A stretch of DNA of 64,000 nt from DASPKM01 sp035628135. Its GTDB lineage: Bacteria; Bacteroidota; Bacteroidia; Chitinophagales; Chitinophagaceae. The DNA is taken from the NCBI GenBank assembly GCA_035628135.1, contig DASPKM010000005.1:124001-188000 (forward strand), given 5' to 3'. Shown piece by piece: positions 51,383 through 61,035 of the stretch. Both the position numbers and the translations under genes were made by a program. Below the pieces are notes generated by a model. It made no database searches, was not told the origin of the DNA, and saw only the letters and a list, made by a program, of their open reading frames with translations. Numbering within the stretch: position 1 is the stretch's first letter; every line of letters begins with the position of its first letter.

Positions 51383-54382
51383 ATGAGAAAGTTACTGCTG
51401 TTAACATTGGTTTTGGTAATGGTAGTGCAAGCGTTCGCGCAACAAACACGCACCATCTCCGGAACGGTTACTGATCAACGCACCGGCGCGCCCCTGCCCG
51501 GCGTTTCCATTACTCCCAAGGGAGCCCGCCAGGGAACCCAATCAAAGGAAGATGGAACATTCTCTATTACCGTGCCTTCAACCGCCCGCACACTGGTTTT
51601 TTCATATGTGGGTTACGGCACAGAAGAAGTCAACATCGGCACATCCAACACCATTAATATAAACCTTGGTGGTGCTGGTGCTAAAAACCTCGACGAAGTG
51701 GTGGTGGTTGCATACGGTACCCAATCCGAACGCAAGATCACCGGCTCTGTTGCCAAAGTAGGCGCCGCCGAACTGGAAAGCAGGCCCTTTGCATCTGTCG
51801 ATGCGATGTTGCAAGGCAAAGTTCCCGGCTTGCAATCTGTTTCTCCCACCGGTCAGCCTGGCGGTATTCAACAGGTGCGCATCCGCGGTATCGGTTCCAT
51901 TACTGCCGGCGCCGCTCCACTCTACGTTGTAGATGGAGTGCCCATTAACACCGGCGATTTTTCACGCCTTAATAATACTTCAAACGCACTCGCTGGCATC
52001 AACCCCAACGATATCGAAAGCGTTACTGTGTTAAAAGACGCTGCTTCTGCTTCCATCTATGGCGCAAGGGCAGCCAACGGCGTTATCCTCATCACCACTA
52101 AAAAAGGCCGTGCAGGAAAAAGCAAGGTAAAACTAGATGCCGACTTCGGTTTCGGCAACCTGGCTTATCTCAACGACCTGTCTAAGCCGCTCACAAGAGA
52201 TGAGTATTTCGAGCTTACAAGAGAAGGCTTGATAAATGCAGGACACCCTCAAAATGTAATAGACAACACCCTAAACACCCTGGGCATTAATAATACTGCC
52301 AACGAAGATTGGGTTGAGCTCGTTACACGCCAGGGTAATACCAAAAATATCAGCACCTCCGTTTCAGGCGGCGATGCTAAAACAACTTTCTATGCTTCCG
52401 CAGGATACTTCAAGCAGGAGGCTGTGGTAATTACTTCTGACTTTACGCGCTATTCAAGTAGCCTGAACCTGCGCCACAGGGCTTCTGAGAAGTTTACGCT
52501 TGGCGTTAACCTCACGGGCTCATATGTACATCAGAACGCACCTGCGCAAAGTAGCGCCTTCCGTAACCCTGTAGCTGAGGCATTCTGGCTAAGGCCTTCG
52601 CAAAATGCGCGCAATGCCGATGGTTCGCTCAACCTGAGTACTACCACCTTTAACCAATTGTACAACCCACTGGCCATTGCGGAGCTGGACAGGACCCAAG
52701 CCGACATCGTGAAGGTGCTGGGTAACTTCAGCGGTGAATACGAGATCATCAAAAACCTCAAGTTCACCTCGCGCCTTGGTATCGATTATGCGAATCTTGA
52801 AGAAGAGCAATATTATAACCCCTTCCATGGCGATGCGCGTACAGTGAACGGCCGGGTATGGAACTTCAGCACCAGGATCTCCAACTGGGTTTGGTCGAAC
52901 CTGTTGAACTATCGCCGCGATTTCATGGCCGACAAAGACCTGTCTATGGACCTCACTGTTGGTTATGAGGCTCAGAAATCAAAGCAACGCAACGTATCTG
53001 CACGTGGCGAAGGTGTACCGACCACTACATTGATCGATTTGCCCGTGCCCAGTTCACCCAGCCAGGCAGCCGGTGCACGTACCGATTTTTCGTTCGTGTC
53101 CATGCTGTCTAACCTGCAGTTAACTTTCCGTTCCAAATACAACCTGTCCGGTAGCATCCGTCGCGATGGTTCTTCGCGCTTCGGAAGCAACAATAAATAC
53201 GGTACCTTCTGGAGCGTAGGCGCAGCCTGGAACATCGACCAGGAGCCTTTCCTGGCCAACAGCCGCTTCATCAACTCCCTTAAGCTCCGCGGTTCTTATG
53301 GTGTAAATGGTAATGCCGAAATCGGTAACTATACCTGGAAGGGAAGCTACGCTTTCGCTTCTAACTACAACCAGCAACCCGGAAGCGCCCCCAATACTGT
53401 AGACAACCCCGAACTTACATGGGAAGTAAACAAACCCTTTAACGTAGGTATCGACGCTACTGTTTGGGATGGCCGCTTAACAGTAAACGCAGATTATTAT
53501 ATCCGCAAAACCACTGACCTCATCCTGGCCGATCCGCTGTCGCCCACATCTGGCTTCAACAGCGTACAAGCCAACGTTGGTTCAATGGAAAACAAGGGTG
53601 TTGAACTTGCATTTACTATAATCCCTGTAAGGACCAAAGACTTTACCTGGGACGTTTCTTTCAACATCGCTTTAAACAAAAACAAGGTAACCAGCCTGCG
53701 CAACAATGCAGACATTCTTGCCTTGCCCGCTATCCGCAGGGTGGGAGAAGACTTCCAGTCTATCTACACCAGGCTGTGGGCAGGCGTTAATCCTGACACC
53801 GGCGCTCCCCTGTGGTATACCGATGCTACTAAAACGCAAACCACTACTTTGTTCAGCAATGCACAGCGCGTTATCATAGGCAGCGCCTCTCCCAAAGGGT
53901 TCGGCAGCTTCTCCACCGCGCTTAGCTATAAAGGATTTGTACTGGACGCCCAGTTCAACTACCAATATGGCAACCTGGTGAACGATACGTGGGGCTTCAT
54001 TTCCTGGAGCGATGGCTTCAACCCGCAATTGAACAAAAACAGGAAGCAATTGGGCCGGTGGCGCCAGAAAGGCGACATCACCAACATACCCAAGTATGTA
54101 TACGGTGGGGCCAACACTTCCAACGCAGAGTCTAGCCGCTGGTATTACAAAGGCGATTTCATCAGGCTAAGAGACGTTACACTGTCTTATACCCTGCCCA
54201 AGCGCGTAGTGGATGCCATTAAAATGGACAATGCCAAGTTCTACGTGCGTGGCACCAACCTGTGGACACATGCATTTGACAAGAACATCACTTTCGATCC
54301 TGAACAACCCATTACCGGTTTAAACGACCTGCAGATCATGATCCAGAGAACAATATCTGTTGGTGTGTCGGTAGGATTCTAA
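51383..54382 (+). CDS. SusC/RagA-family TonB-dependent receptor (1)
   Basis: A 999-aa outer-membrane transporter. A signal peptide (ends VVQAFAQQ) is followed by a carboxypeptidase-D-like regulatory domain (TISGTVTDQRTGAPLPGVSI, about 25-105), the plug (VVVVAYGTQSERKITGSVA; GIGSITAGAAPLYVVDGVP) and a 22-strand beta-barrel ending in ISVGVSVGF. It should import a ligand held by the SusD lipoprotein encoded 23 nt downstream. The ATG at 51383 is preferred to an upstream 15-codon extension because the signal peptide starts there. Substrate is not readable. Confidence 0.95.
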   Translation: MRKLLLLTLVLVMVVQAFAQQTRTISGTVTDQRTGAPLPGVSITPKGARQGTQSKEDGTFSITVPSTARTLVFSYVGYGTEEVNIGTSNTININLGGAGAKNLDEVVVVAYGTQSERKITGSVAKVGAAELESRPFASVDAMLQGKVPGLQSVSPTGQPGGIQQVRIRGIGSITAGAAPLYVVDGVPINTGDFSRLNNTSNALAGINPNDIESVTVLKDAASASIYGARAANGVILITTKKGRAGKSKVKLDADFGFGNLAYLNDLSKPLTRDEYFELTREGLINAGHPQNVIDNTLNTLGINNTANEDWVELVTRQGNTKNISTSVSGGDAKTTFYASAGYFKQEAVVITSDFTRYSSSLNLRHRASEKFTLGVNLTGSYVHQNAPAQSSAFRNPVAEAFWLRPSQNARNADGSLNLSTTTFNQLYNPLAIAELDRTQADIVKVLGNFSGEYEIIKNLKFTSRLGIDYANLEEEQYYNPFHGDARTVNGRVWNFSTRISNWVWSNLLNYRRDFMADKDLSMDLTVGYEAQKSKQRNVSARGEGVPTTTLIDLPVPSSPSQAAGARTDFSFVSMLSNLQLTFRSKYNLSGSIRRDGSSRFGSNNKYGTFWSVGAAWNIDQEPFLANSRFINSLKLRGSYGVNGNAEIGNYTWKGSYAFASNYNQQPGSAPNTVDNPELTWEVNKPFNVGIDATVWDGRLTVNADYYIRKTTDLILADPLSPTSGFNSVQANVGSMENKGVELAFTIIPVRTKDFTWDVSFNIALNKNKVTSLRNNADILALPAIRRVGEDFQSIYTRLWAGVNPDTGAPLWYTDATKTQTTTLFSNAQRVIIGSASPKGFGSFSTALSYKGFVLDAQFNYQYGNLVNDTWGFISWSDGFNPQLNKNRKQLGRWRQKGDITNIPKYVYGGANTSNAESSRWYYKGDFIRLRDVTLSYTLPKRVVDAIKMDNAKFYVRGTNLWTHAFDKNITFDPEQPITGLNDLQIMIQRTISVGVSVGF

Positions 54383-54405
54383 AACATCACACAAAAAAGA
54401 AAAAA

Positions 54406-55815
54406 ATGAAATTGATCAAATTAATAACGATGACATGCGTGGCCGCCGTGCTGCTGACATCGTGCAAAAAAGATTTTCTTAACCTCGATCCCTATGCGGA
54501 GGTGCCTACGGATGCGGCCATTACCAATGAGGCCAGCATGCAGGCCGCCGCTAACGGCATGTACGCACAATTAAGGAACGCTACCCTGTATGGCCGTACG
54601 CTTCCTTTATGGGGCGACCTGCTGGCAGACAACGTGTTTATTTCAACTACTAACTCCAACAGGTATATACCCGAGTTGAACTATACGTTCACCAATACAT
54701 ATACCAATAACAACACCTGGGCCGCCGCTTACATAGCCATTCTGAGGGCCAACAATATCATCAATGCCGATATTCCTTCAACTGCCATAACACAGCAGTT
54801 GAAAGGCGAGGCCATGACCGTTCGCGCACTGATGTATTTTAACCTGGTGAACTACTTCGCAAAGCAGTACACCATAGATCCCAATGCCGAAGGAGTTCCC
54901 ATCGTGCTTGCGTACGACCCCTTCCTGAGGCCCGCACGCGCCAAGGTAGGCGAGGTATATGCGCAAATAGACAAGGACCTGGCAGAAGCATTTGCAGCCA
55001 TGACCAATACAACTAAGAACTCATCTTATATAACCAAGTATGCCGCACGTGCATTGCAGGCAAGGGTAGCCCTGTTCAAGGGCGACTGGGCCGGGGCAAG
55101 AACTGCAGCGCTGGACGTTGTGCAAAACGGAGGTTACAGCCTGGTATCTGCGGCAAACCTGGTAAATTATTGGAAAGGCGCAGCGCCTGTTACCAATAAA
55201 GTGGAGACCATCTTTGAAGTAACCAGCGATGCCGTAAACAACAACGGTACCAACGCGCTGTCTTACTTCTACGACCAGGCCGGCTATGGCGATGCGCTTG
55301 CTTCGGATGATTTCTATAATTCATTCTCCGCAACCGATGTGCGCAGGCAACTGTTCATATCAGGTGTAAGGGCCAGCCAGAACGTTAAGATCGTGAACAA
55401 GTATCCCAACACCAATAACGCAGCTGACAAAGACGATACTAAAGTGATCCGCTATGCAGAAGTTATCCTGACGCTGGCAGAAGCTTACTATCGCCTGAAC
55501 GACGAAACCAATGCAAGGTTGTACCTGAACATGGTGGCGCAAAACCGCGATCCGTCTTTCGCAGGCTATACTTCTACCGGCGCCCAGTTGCTGGAAGATA
55601 TATTGATCGAAAGAAGGAAAGAACTGGCGTTTGAAGGCATGCGTTACCTGGATTTGCAACGCCTGAACAGGGACGTGGTAAGGGTAAACATCAACAACAA
55701 CTACGTTGGTATTACACCGACCCTCATTCCTACCAGCAATTTCAGGCGCATCTTCCCCATCCCACAGGATGAGCGCGATGCAAACCCGAACATCTCACAA
55801 AATCCCGGTTACTAA
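54406..55815 (+). CDS. SusD/RagB-family outer-membrane lipoprotein (1)
   Basis: A 469-aa surface lipoprotein (lipobox LLTSC, C20) that caps its SusC partner and binds substrate. Family hallmarks are FLNLDPYAEVPTDAAITNEASM at the mature N-terminus, TPR-like helices, and the C-terminal RRKELAFEGMRYLDLQRLNR ... FPIPQDERDANPNISQNPGY. Its start is 23 nt after the susC stop, and a perfect terminator follows. No glycoside hydrolase is attached, so the ligand may not be a polysaccharide. Confidence 0.95.
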   Translation: MKLIKLITMTCVAAVLLTSCKKDFLNLDPYAEVPTDAAITNEASMQAAANGMYAQLRNATLYGRTLPLWGDLLADNVFISTTNSNRYIPELNYTFTNTYTNNNTWAAAYIAILRANNIINADIPSTAITQQLKGEAMTVRALMYFNLVNYFAKQYTIDPNAEGVPIVLAYDPFLRPARAKVGEVYAQIDKDLAEAFAAMTNTTKNSSYITKYAARALQARVALFKGDWAGARTAALDVVQNGGYSLVSAANLVNYWKGAAPVTNKVETIFEVTSDAVNNNGTNALSYFYDQAGYGDALASDDFYNSFSATDVRRQLFISGVRASQNVKIVNKYPNTNNAADKDDTKVIRYAEVILTLAEAYYRLNDETNARLYLNMVAQNRDPSFAGYTSTGAQLLEDILIERRKELAFEGMRYLDLQRLNRDVVRVNINNNYVGITPTLIPTSNFRRIFPIPQDERDANPNISQNPGY

Positions 55816-55838
55816 TTTTTTACTGGATAGGTGATCAA

Positions 55839-55872
55839 CAAAAACCCCTTCAGAAATTGAAGGGGTTTTTAA
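55839..55872 (+). terminator. Intrinsic terminator after SusC/SusD pair 1
   Basis: A long A/T- and C/G-rich perfect stem AAAACCCCTTCA / TGAAGGGGTTTT with a 5-nt loop and T tail ends the first pair. Confidence 0.93.
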
Positions 55873-55994
55873 TTTTAGATTTTATAAAATCAACCTCGGC
55901 AATTATTTCTCTTGCTTCAGTTTATTTCACTGCATCCCTTTGCGTCACATATCTCAATTTTTCTGTCTAAACAAAATCCTAAAACTGAACGTGT

Positions 55995-58900
55995 ATGAGA
56001 AAAGTATGCCCTTTTCTAATGGCGCTGCTATTGTCAGCGCTCACCGTTTTTGCCCAAGACCGCACTGTTTCCGGTAAAGTCACGGACAGTAAAGACGGAA
56101 CTCCGCTAGCCGGCGTTTCGGTTACTGTCAAAGGCAGCTCCACCGGGGTGCAAACAGACGCAAACGGTAACTTCTCCATCAGTGTTCCCGCCAATGCGCG
56201 CACACTGGTCTTCTCTTATGTAGGCTTCGGATCCGAAGAAGCATCTATCAGGAACAGCAACACTGTAGACATTGCCTTAACCTCAGACGACCGGCGTTTG
56301 CAGGAAGTAGTGGTGGTTGGTTACGGTACCCAACGCCGTAAAGCAGTTACAGCCGCCATTACCAAAGTAGATGTAACGGACATCAACAACCTGGTTACGC
56401 CCAGCTTCGACAAGCAGCTCGCCGGCCGCGCGGCAGGCGTACAGGTAACGGTGCCCAGCGGCCTTACCAACCAGGAACCGCGCATCAGGATCAGGGGCGT
56501 TAACTCAATCAGCTATGGCCGCGACCCGCTGATCGTGATCGACGGCGTGCCCGCCGTGCAGGGAAGCCTGTTGCAACAAAACCCTACATTCGGCAACATC
56601 AACGGTACGGCTAACGGTAACAGCAATACGCCGGTATCGGGAACATCCAACAACACCGGTATATCCGCTGTAACCAATACCAATGCCCTGGCCGATATCA
56701 GTCCCAATGATATCGAGTCCATCGAAGTGTTGAAAGACGGCGCCGCAACCGCCATCTATGGTTCAAGGGCGGCAAATGGTGTAATTCTCATTACCACCAA
56801 AAGAGGCAAGCAAGGCAAGATGAACGTGAACTACAACATGTACGTAGGAACATTCAGGCCCGCTAAAAGATACAAGCTGCTGAATGCACAGCAATTTGTT
56901 ACCATCGCCAACGAAAAATATACCAATGCAGGCCAGCCCGCTCAGGCTGTGATGAATGCGCAAAACACCGATACGGATTGGCAGGATGAGATCTTCTCTA
57001 AAAATCCGTTGGTGCACAGCCATTCGCTTAGCTTCGACGGTGCCACCGCTGCCACCAACTACTATTTTTCTTTCAACTATATGTCAACGGATGGTTTGAT
57101 AAAAACCAACAGCAGCAACCGTTACAGCATCAGGACCAATTTCAGCCATAAGATCAACAAATGGGTGAAGGTGGGCAATACACTTTCCATTTCAAGGGTA
57201 GAAGACCGCGACCAAAACAACGGCGGCAACGCATTGAGCGGGGCAATTACCGCCGCGCTGCGCGCCCTGCCTAATGTGCGCGCTTATGACACCGCCAATA
57301 AAAAGTTCAGCGGATTTAACGTAACGCCCGACGGCGCTGCGCTCGGAGCAGATGCCAACCTGCGGCCCATCGATGATAACTACGTGAACATTGCGTACGT
57401 ATTGGCGAAAAATAAATTCCGCAGCGAAAAATACCGCGTCATCGAAAATGCGTACATCGAGGTTACACCCATGGAAGACCTCACCATCAGGAGCCAGGGA
57501 TCGCTGGATTATCAGACGTCTTACGACTTCCTTTCCTACGATCCGCTGCATGGCGACGGCCGCGGCTCCAATGGCCGCGTGGACAACATTCATCTTAGCC
57601 GTCACCGTTATGTTTGGCAGAACTATGCCAACTATAACAAATCGCTCGGCAGCCATAACTTCTTTCTAACCGCCGGAACGGAAGTGCAGCGCGACGTAGA
57701 AAAATATACTTTCGGCCGCGGTACAAATTTTTCCGATCCATTCTTCATCAGCGATAACCTTGTCAGCGGTTCGTACACCACCTTTACTTCGGGCGGTGGT
57801 ATTTTCAGATCGGGATTTGTATCGTACTTCGGACGCGTGAATTATGATTTCGACAGCAGGTACTTCCTGCAGCTGTCGTTCAGGCGCGATGGACAGTCGT
57901 CGCTGGCAAAGAACGTGCGCTTCGGTAACTTCCCCGGCGCTTCGATAGGATGGCGCGTGTCAGAAGAAAATTTCTGGAAGAAATCAGGCATCGGCGACGT
58001 AATAGACGAACTGAAGATAAGAGGTTCTTATGCCGTGGTTGGTAACACACTTACCGGCTTCCCCTATCTCAGCACGTATGGCCCCGCGCCGTACGGTGGA
58101 TTGAACGGTATTGCCATCGATGCGGTAGGCAACAACATCCTGCAATGGGAAACCAATAAAAAGCTCGATGCAGGTATCGACATCAGCTTATTGAACAGGC
58201 GATTCCAGATCACCTTCGACTGGTACCAGAACCGCAACGACGACCTGGTGCTGGCAGCGCCATTGCCCAGTTCATTCGGTGTGCCCAACAACTCCATCTT
58301 CAGGAATATCGGCGACATGAAGAACTATGGCTTCGAATTTTCACTGGATGCGCGCATAATGCAACGCAAGAACTTCCTGTGGACAGCCAACTTCAACTTT
58401 ACATCGGCAAAGAACAAAGTTGTGTCGCTCGTGAACAACCAGGATGTAATATTGCCCGGTCCTAACAACGGTACTTTCAATATCCTGCGTGTAGGCCAGC
58501 CCATTAATGCACTGTATGGATTCCAGTACCAGGGTGTTAACTCCGGCAACGGCAACCCGCTATACCTGAAAGCAAATGGCACATTGGTGCAGGCTAATAT
58601 CGCAGGTACTACTTACAACATAAGCAACGGTAAGAACGACCCGGCGCTTGGTGCGGTGGCTACCCTCGATGCAGGTGACCGCGTAGTGCTTGGCAATACC
58701 TTGCCCACATGGTTCGGCGGACTCTCCAACAACTTCAATTATAAAAACTGGGGACTGGAAGTATTCTTCCGCTACTCAGGTGGAAATAAGATTTATAACC
58801 TCACCCGCCAGGAAACGCTGCTGGTGCAAGGCTTCCAGAACAATGGCGTGGAAATACTAGGCCGCTGGCAAAAGCCCGGCGACGTAACCGAAGTGCCCAA

Positions 58901-59204
58901 AGTATGGATCGGTAAGAACAACCTCGTGAACAACCAGTCTGTAGCCATTTCCCGCTTTGTAGAGAATGGTGATTATATACGCCTGCAGAACGTGGTGCTG
59001 AGCTATACGTTCGACGGTAAAGCGCTCGAGCAAAGAACAAAAGGTATTGTGAGGTCGCTGAGGTTTTTTGCACAAGGACAGAACTTGTGGATTAAGACAG
59101 ATTACTCCGGCCTCGATCCTGATAACTACAGTGAGTTTGGCATAGACAATGCCACAACGCCTCAGCCGCGCGCATTCTCTGTAGGATTGAACATAGGTTT
59201 TTAA
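55995..59204 (+). CDS. SusC/RagA-family TonB-dependent receptor (2)
   Basis: A 1069-aa receptor with signal peptide (ends LTVFAQD), carboxypeptidase-D-like domain (TVSGKVTDSKDGTPLAGVSV), plug (VVVVGYGTQRRKAVTAAIT; IRIRGVNSI; DPLIVIDGVPAV) and a barrel ending AFSVGLNIGF. The plug region carries an unusual Asn/Thr/Gly-rich insertion (about residues 195-235, NGTANGNSNTPVSGTSNN). Its SusD partner follows after 30 nt. Together they form a second unit, separate from pair 1 by a terminator and a 120-nt promoter gap. Confidence 0.95.
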   Translation: MRKVCPFLMALLLSALTVFAQDRTVSGKVTDSKDGTPLAGVSVTVKGSSTGVQTDANGNFSISVPANARTLVFSYVGFGSEEASIRNSNTVDIALTSDDRRLQEVVVVGYGTQRRKAVTAAITKVDVTDINNLVTPSFDKQLAGRAAGVQVTVPSGLTNQEPRIRIRGVNSISYGRDPLIVIDGVPAVQGSLLQQNPTFGNINGTANGNSNTPVSGTSNNTGISAVTNTNALADISPNDIESIEVLKDGAATAIYGSRAANGVILITTKRGKQGKMNVNYNMYVGTFRPAKRYKLLNAQQFVTIANEKYTNAGQPAQAVMNAQNTDTDWQDEIFSKNPLVHSHSLSFDGATAATNYYFSFNYMSTDGLIKTNSSNRYSIRTNFSHKINKWVKVGNTLSISRVEDRDQNNGGNALSGAITAALRALPNVRAYDTANKKFSGFNVTPDGAALGADANLRPIDDNYVNIAYVLAKNKFRSEKYRVIENAYIEVTPMEDLTIRSQGSLDYQTSYDFLSYDPLHGDGRGSNGRVDNIHLSRHRYVWQNYANYNKSLGSHNFFLTAGTEVQRDVEKYTFGRGTNFSDPFFISDNLVSGSYTTFTSGGGIFRSGFVSYFGRVNYDFDSRYFLQLSFRRDGQSSLAKNVRFGNFPGASIGWRVSEENFWKKSGIGDVIDELKIRGSYAVVGNTLTGFPYLSTYGPAPYGGLNGIAIDAVGNNILQWETNKKLDAGIDISLLNRRFQITFDWYQNRNDDLVLAAPLPSSFGVPNNSIFRNIGDMKNYGFEFSLDARIMQRKNFLWTANFNFTSAKNKVVSLVNNQDVILPGPNNGTFNILRVGQPINALYGFQYQGVNSGNGNPLYLKANGTLVQANIAGTTYNISNGKNDPALGAVATLDAGDRVVLGNTLPTWFGGLSNNFNYKNWGLEVFFRYSGGNKIYNLTRQETLLVQGFQNNGVEILGRWQKPGDVTEVPKVWIGKNNLVNNQSVAISRFVENGDYIRLQNVVLSYTFDGKALEQRTKGIVRSLRFFAQGQNLWIKTDYSGLDPDNYSEFGIDNATTPQPRAFSVGLNIGF

Positions 59205-59234
59205 TTCGAACACCATTAAACAAATTAACAACGT

Positions 59235-60833
59235 ATGCAAACGATATATAAAAAGTTCATAGGCTGCATGCTGGCGGGCGCCCTGCTTACGGCATGTAAT
59301 AAAACACTGAATGTTGAGCCTTATGTTTCTTTTTCTGAAAGCACGGCCTTCAGCTCACCGCAGCGCGTGCTGCTGGCGCTGAACGGCGTGTACGATGCCG
59401 CGCAGAGCGGTTTTTACCAGGGTAATGTTGTCAGGGGATATCCCTTTGGCGCGGCAAATATTGCGCAAGGCGATATGCGCGGCGAGGACATGCTGAACCA
59501 GGCCCAGTTTTACCAGGTTACGTATGAGGCTAACTACAATGCCACCACACCGAACAATGGTTTTATGTGGCAAACGCTGTACGCATTGGCCAACAAAGCA
59601 AACCTGGTGATAGAAGGCGTAAGAAGAGCGGTAGCCAACAACGTGATCACCGCGGCCGTGGGAATGCAATACGAAGCAGAGTGCAGGTTCCTGCGCGCAA
59701 TGGCATATCATGAACTGGTAATAAACTTTGCAAGGCCTTATGCGGACGGTAATGGCGATAAGCTGGGCATCATTTACCGCGACTTCGGCATCAGCAGCGA
59801 CGAGAGCATTGCAAAAGCACGCGAACAAAAAAGAGAAACCGTAGCTCAGAATTATGACAAGATATTGGCCGACCTGGATTTTGCAGAGGCGAATCTTACT
59901 CCACGCGCACTGCCCGCTCCCGTGACCGGCACGCCCGACGCCACACCGGTTAATTACCGCGCAACAAAAGCCGCCGCCATCGCGCTCAAAATGCGCGTAA
60001 AGCTGCACAAGCGCGACTGGGCAGGCGTAATAGCAGACGGAGCCAAGATCGTATCTTCCGCATCACCATTTGTAAGTCCTATTGGTGGCTGGAAGTTAAA
60101 TGCAACTCCTGATGGAGTGTTCGTAAACAATCTTACAGACGAATCGATCTTCTCCATCAAGAACGATGCAAACGACAACGCGGGCAACAACGGCGCATTG
60201 GCATACATGCTCGGTAATCCCGCGCTCGGCGGCCGCGGGCTGGTCAGAATAAGTCCCATTGCCTTCAACTTTCCTGCGTGGCGGTGCGATGACAAACGCC
60301 GCGCACTGATGGACCAGGACGGAAGGAGCTATTACACCACCAAGTATAGAGACATCACCAACCGCACCGATGCAGCCCCGCAGATAAGGTACGCAGAAGT
60401 GTTGCTGATGCTGGCTGAAGCCGAAGCAAGGAACAGCGCAGGGGTTAGCACCCGCGCCATTGAATTGCTCAACGCAGTTCGCAACCGCGCATTGCAGGAT
60501 CCCAATACCCAGCAATACACCGTGGCCAGCTTTGCTACTAAAAACGCTTTGATACAAGCGATCCTGAACGAAAGAAGAATAGAATTCCTGGCGGAAGGAA
60601 AACGCTGGGGCGATATTCACCGCCTTGCCGTGGACCCTGATTTTTCAACCGGTGGCATACCGGCCAAGATGACCTTTGCCAACGCAACTTTCGCGTCGTA
60701 CAACTGCGCAACCAATCCGGCGCTCACAAAATCGATCCTGGCCATTCCTTATGCCGATTTTAAATTCATCTGGCCGGTACCACTAGACGAAATACAAACC
60801 AACCCGAACGTTCAGCAAAATCCGGGCTATTAA
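59235..60833 (+). CDS. SusD/RagB-family outer-membrane lipoprotein (2)
   Basis: A 532-aa surface lipoprotein (lipobox LLTAC, C21) and partner of receptor 2. It shows the family N-terminus (LNVEPYVSFSESTAFSS), helical core and C-terminal NERRIEFLAEGKRWGDIHRLA ... IWPVPLDEIQTNPNVQQNPGY. A strong terminator follows 23 nt after its stop. Substrate unknown. Confidence 0.95.
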   Translation: MQTIYKKFIGCMLAGALLTACNKTLNVEPYVSFSESTAFSSPQRVLLALNGVYDAAQSGFYQGNVVRGYPFGAANIAQGDMRGEDMLNQAQFYQVTYEANYNATTPNNGFMWQTLYALANKANLVIEGVRRAVANNVITAAVGMQYEAECRFLRAMAYHELVINFARPYADGNGDKLGIIYRDFGISSDESIAKAREQKRETVAQNYDKILADLDFAEANLTPRALPAPVTGTPDATPVNYRATKAAAIALKMRVKLHKRDWAGVIADGAKIVSSASPFVSPIGGWKLNATPDGVFVNNLTDESIFSIKNDANDNAGNNGALAYMLGNPALGGRGLVRISPIAFNFPAWRCDDKRRALMDQDGRSYYTTKYRDITNRTDAAPQIRYAEVLLMLAEAEARNSAGVSTRAIELLNAVRNRALQDPNTQQYTVASFATKNALIQAILNERRIEFLAEGKRWGDIHRLAVDPDFSTGGIPAKMTFANATFASYNCATNPALTKSILAIPYADFKFIWPVPLDEIQTNPNVQQNPGY

Positions 60834-60856
60834 ACGCTGCAGGCCATGACAAATTG

Positions 60857-60896
60857 CAAGGCACAGGCTGATAAGCTTGTGCCTTGTACTTTTTTA
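60857..60896 (+). terminator. Intrinsic terminator after SusC/SusD pair 2
   Basis: Outer 9-bp stem CAAGGCACA / TGTGCCTTG with a further short inner pairing, followed by a T-rich tail. It separates pair 2 from the third receptor, which starts 140 nt later. Confidence 0.88.
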
Positions 60897-61035
60897 TACT
60901 TCGGTATTGCAAAATTTACCTTTAGTTCAAGATTATCCTGCTTCGGTAATTCAACAATGAGTACCTGAATCATTCCCTTAGTATTTATTGTCTTTAAAAA
61001 CAAGGAAGACCTAATTCAAAATTCAAACAACTCTT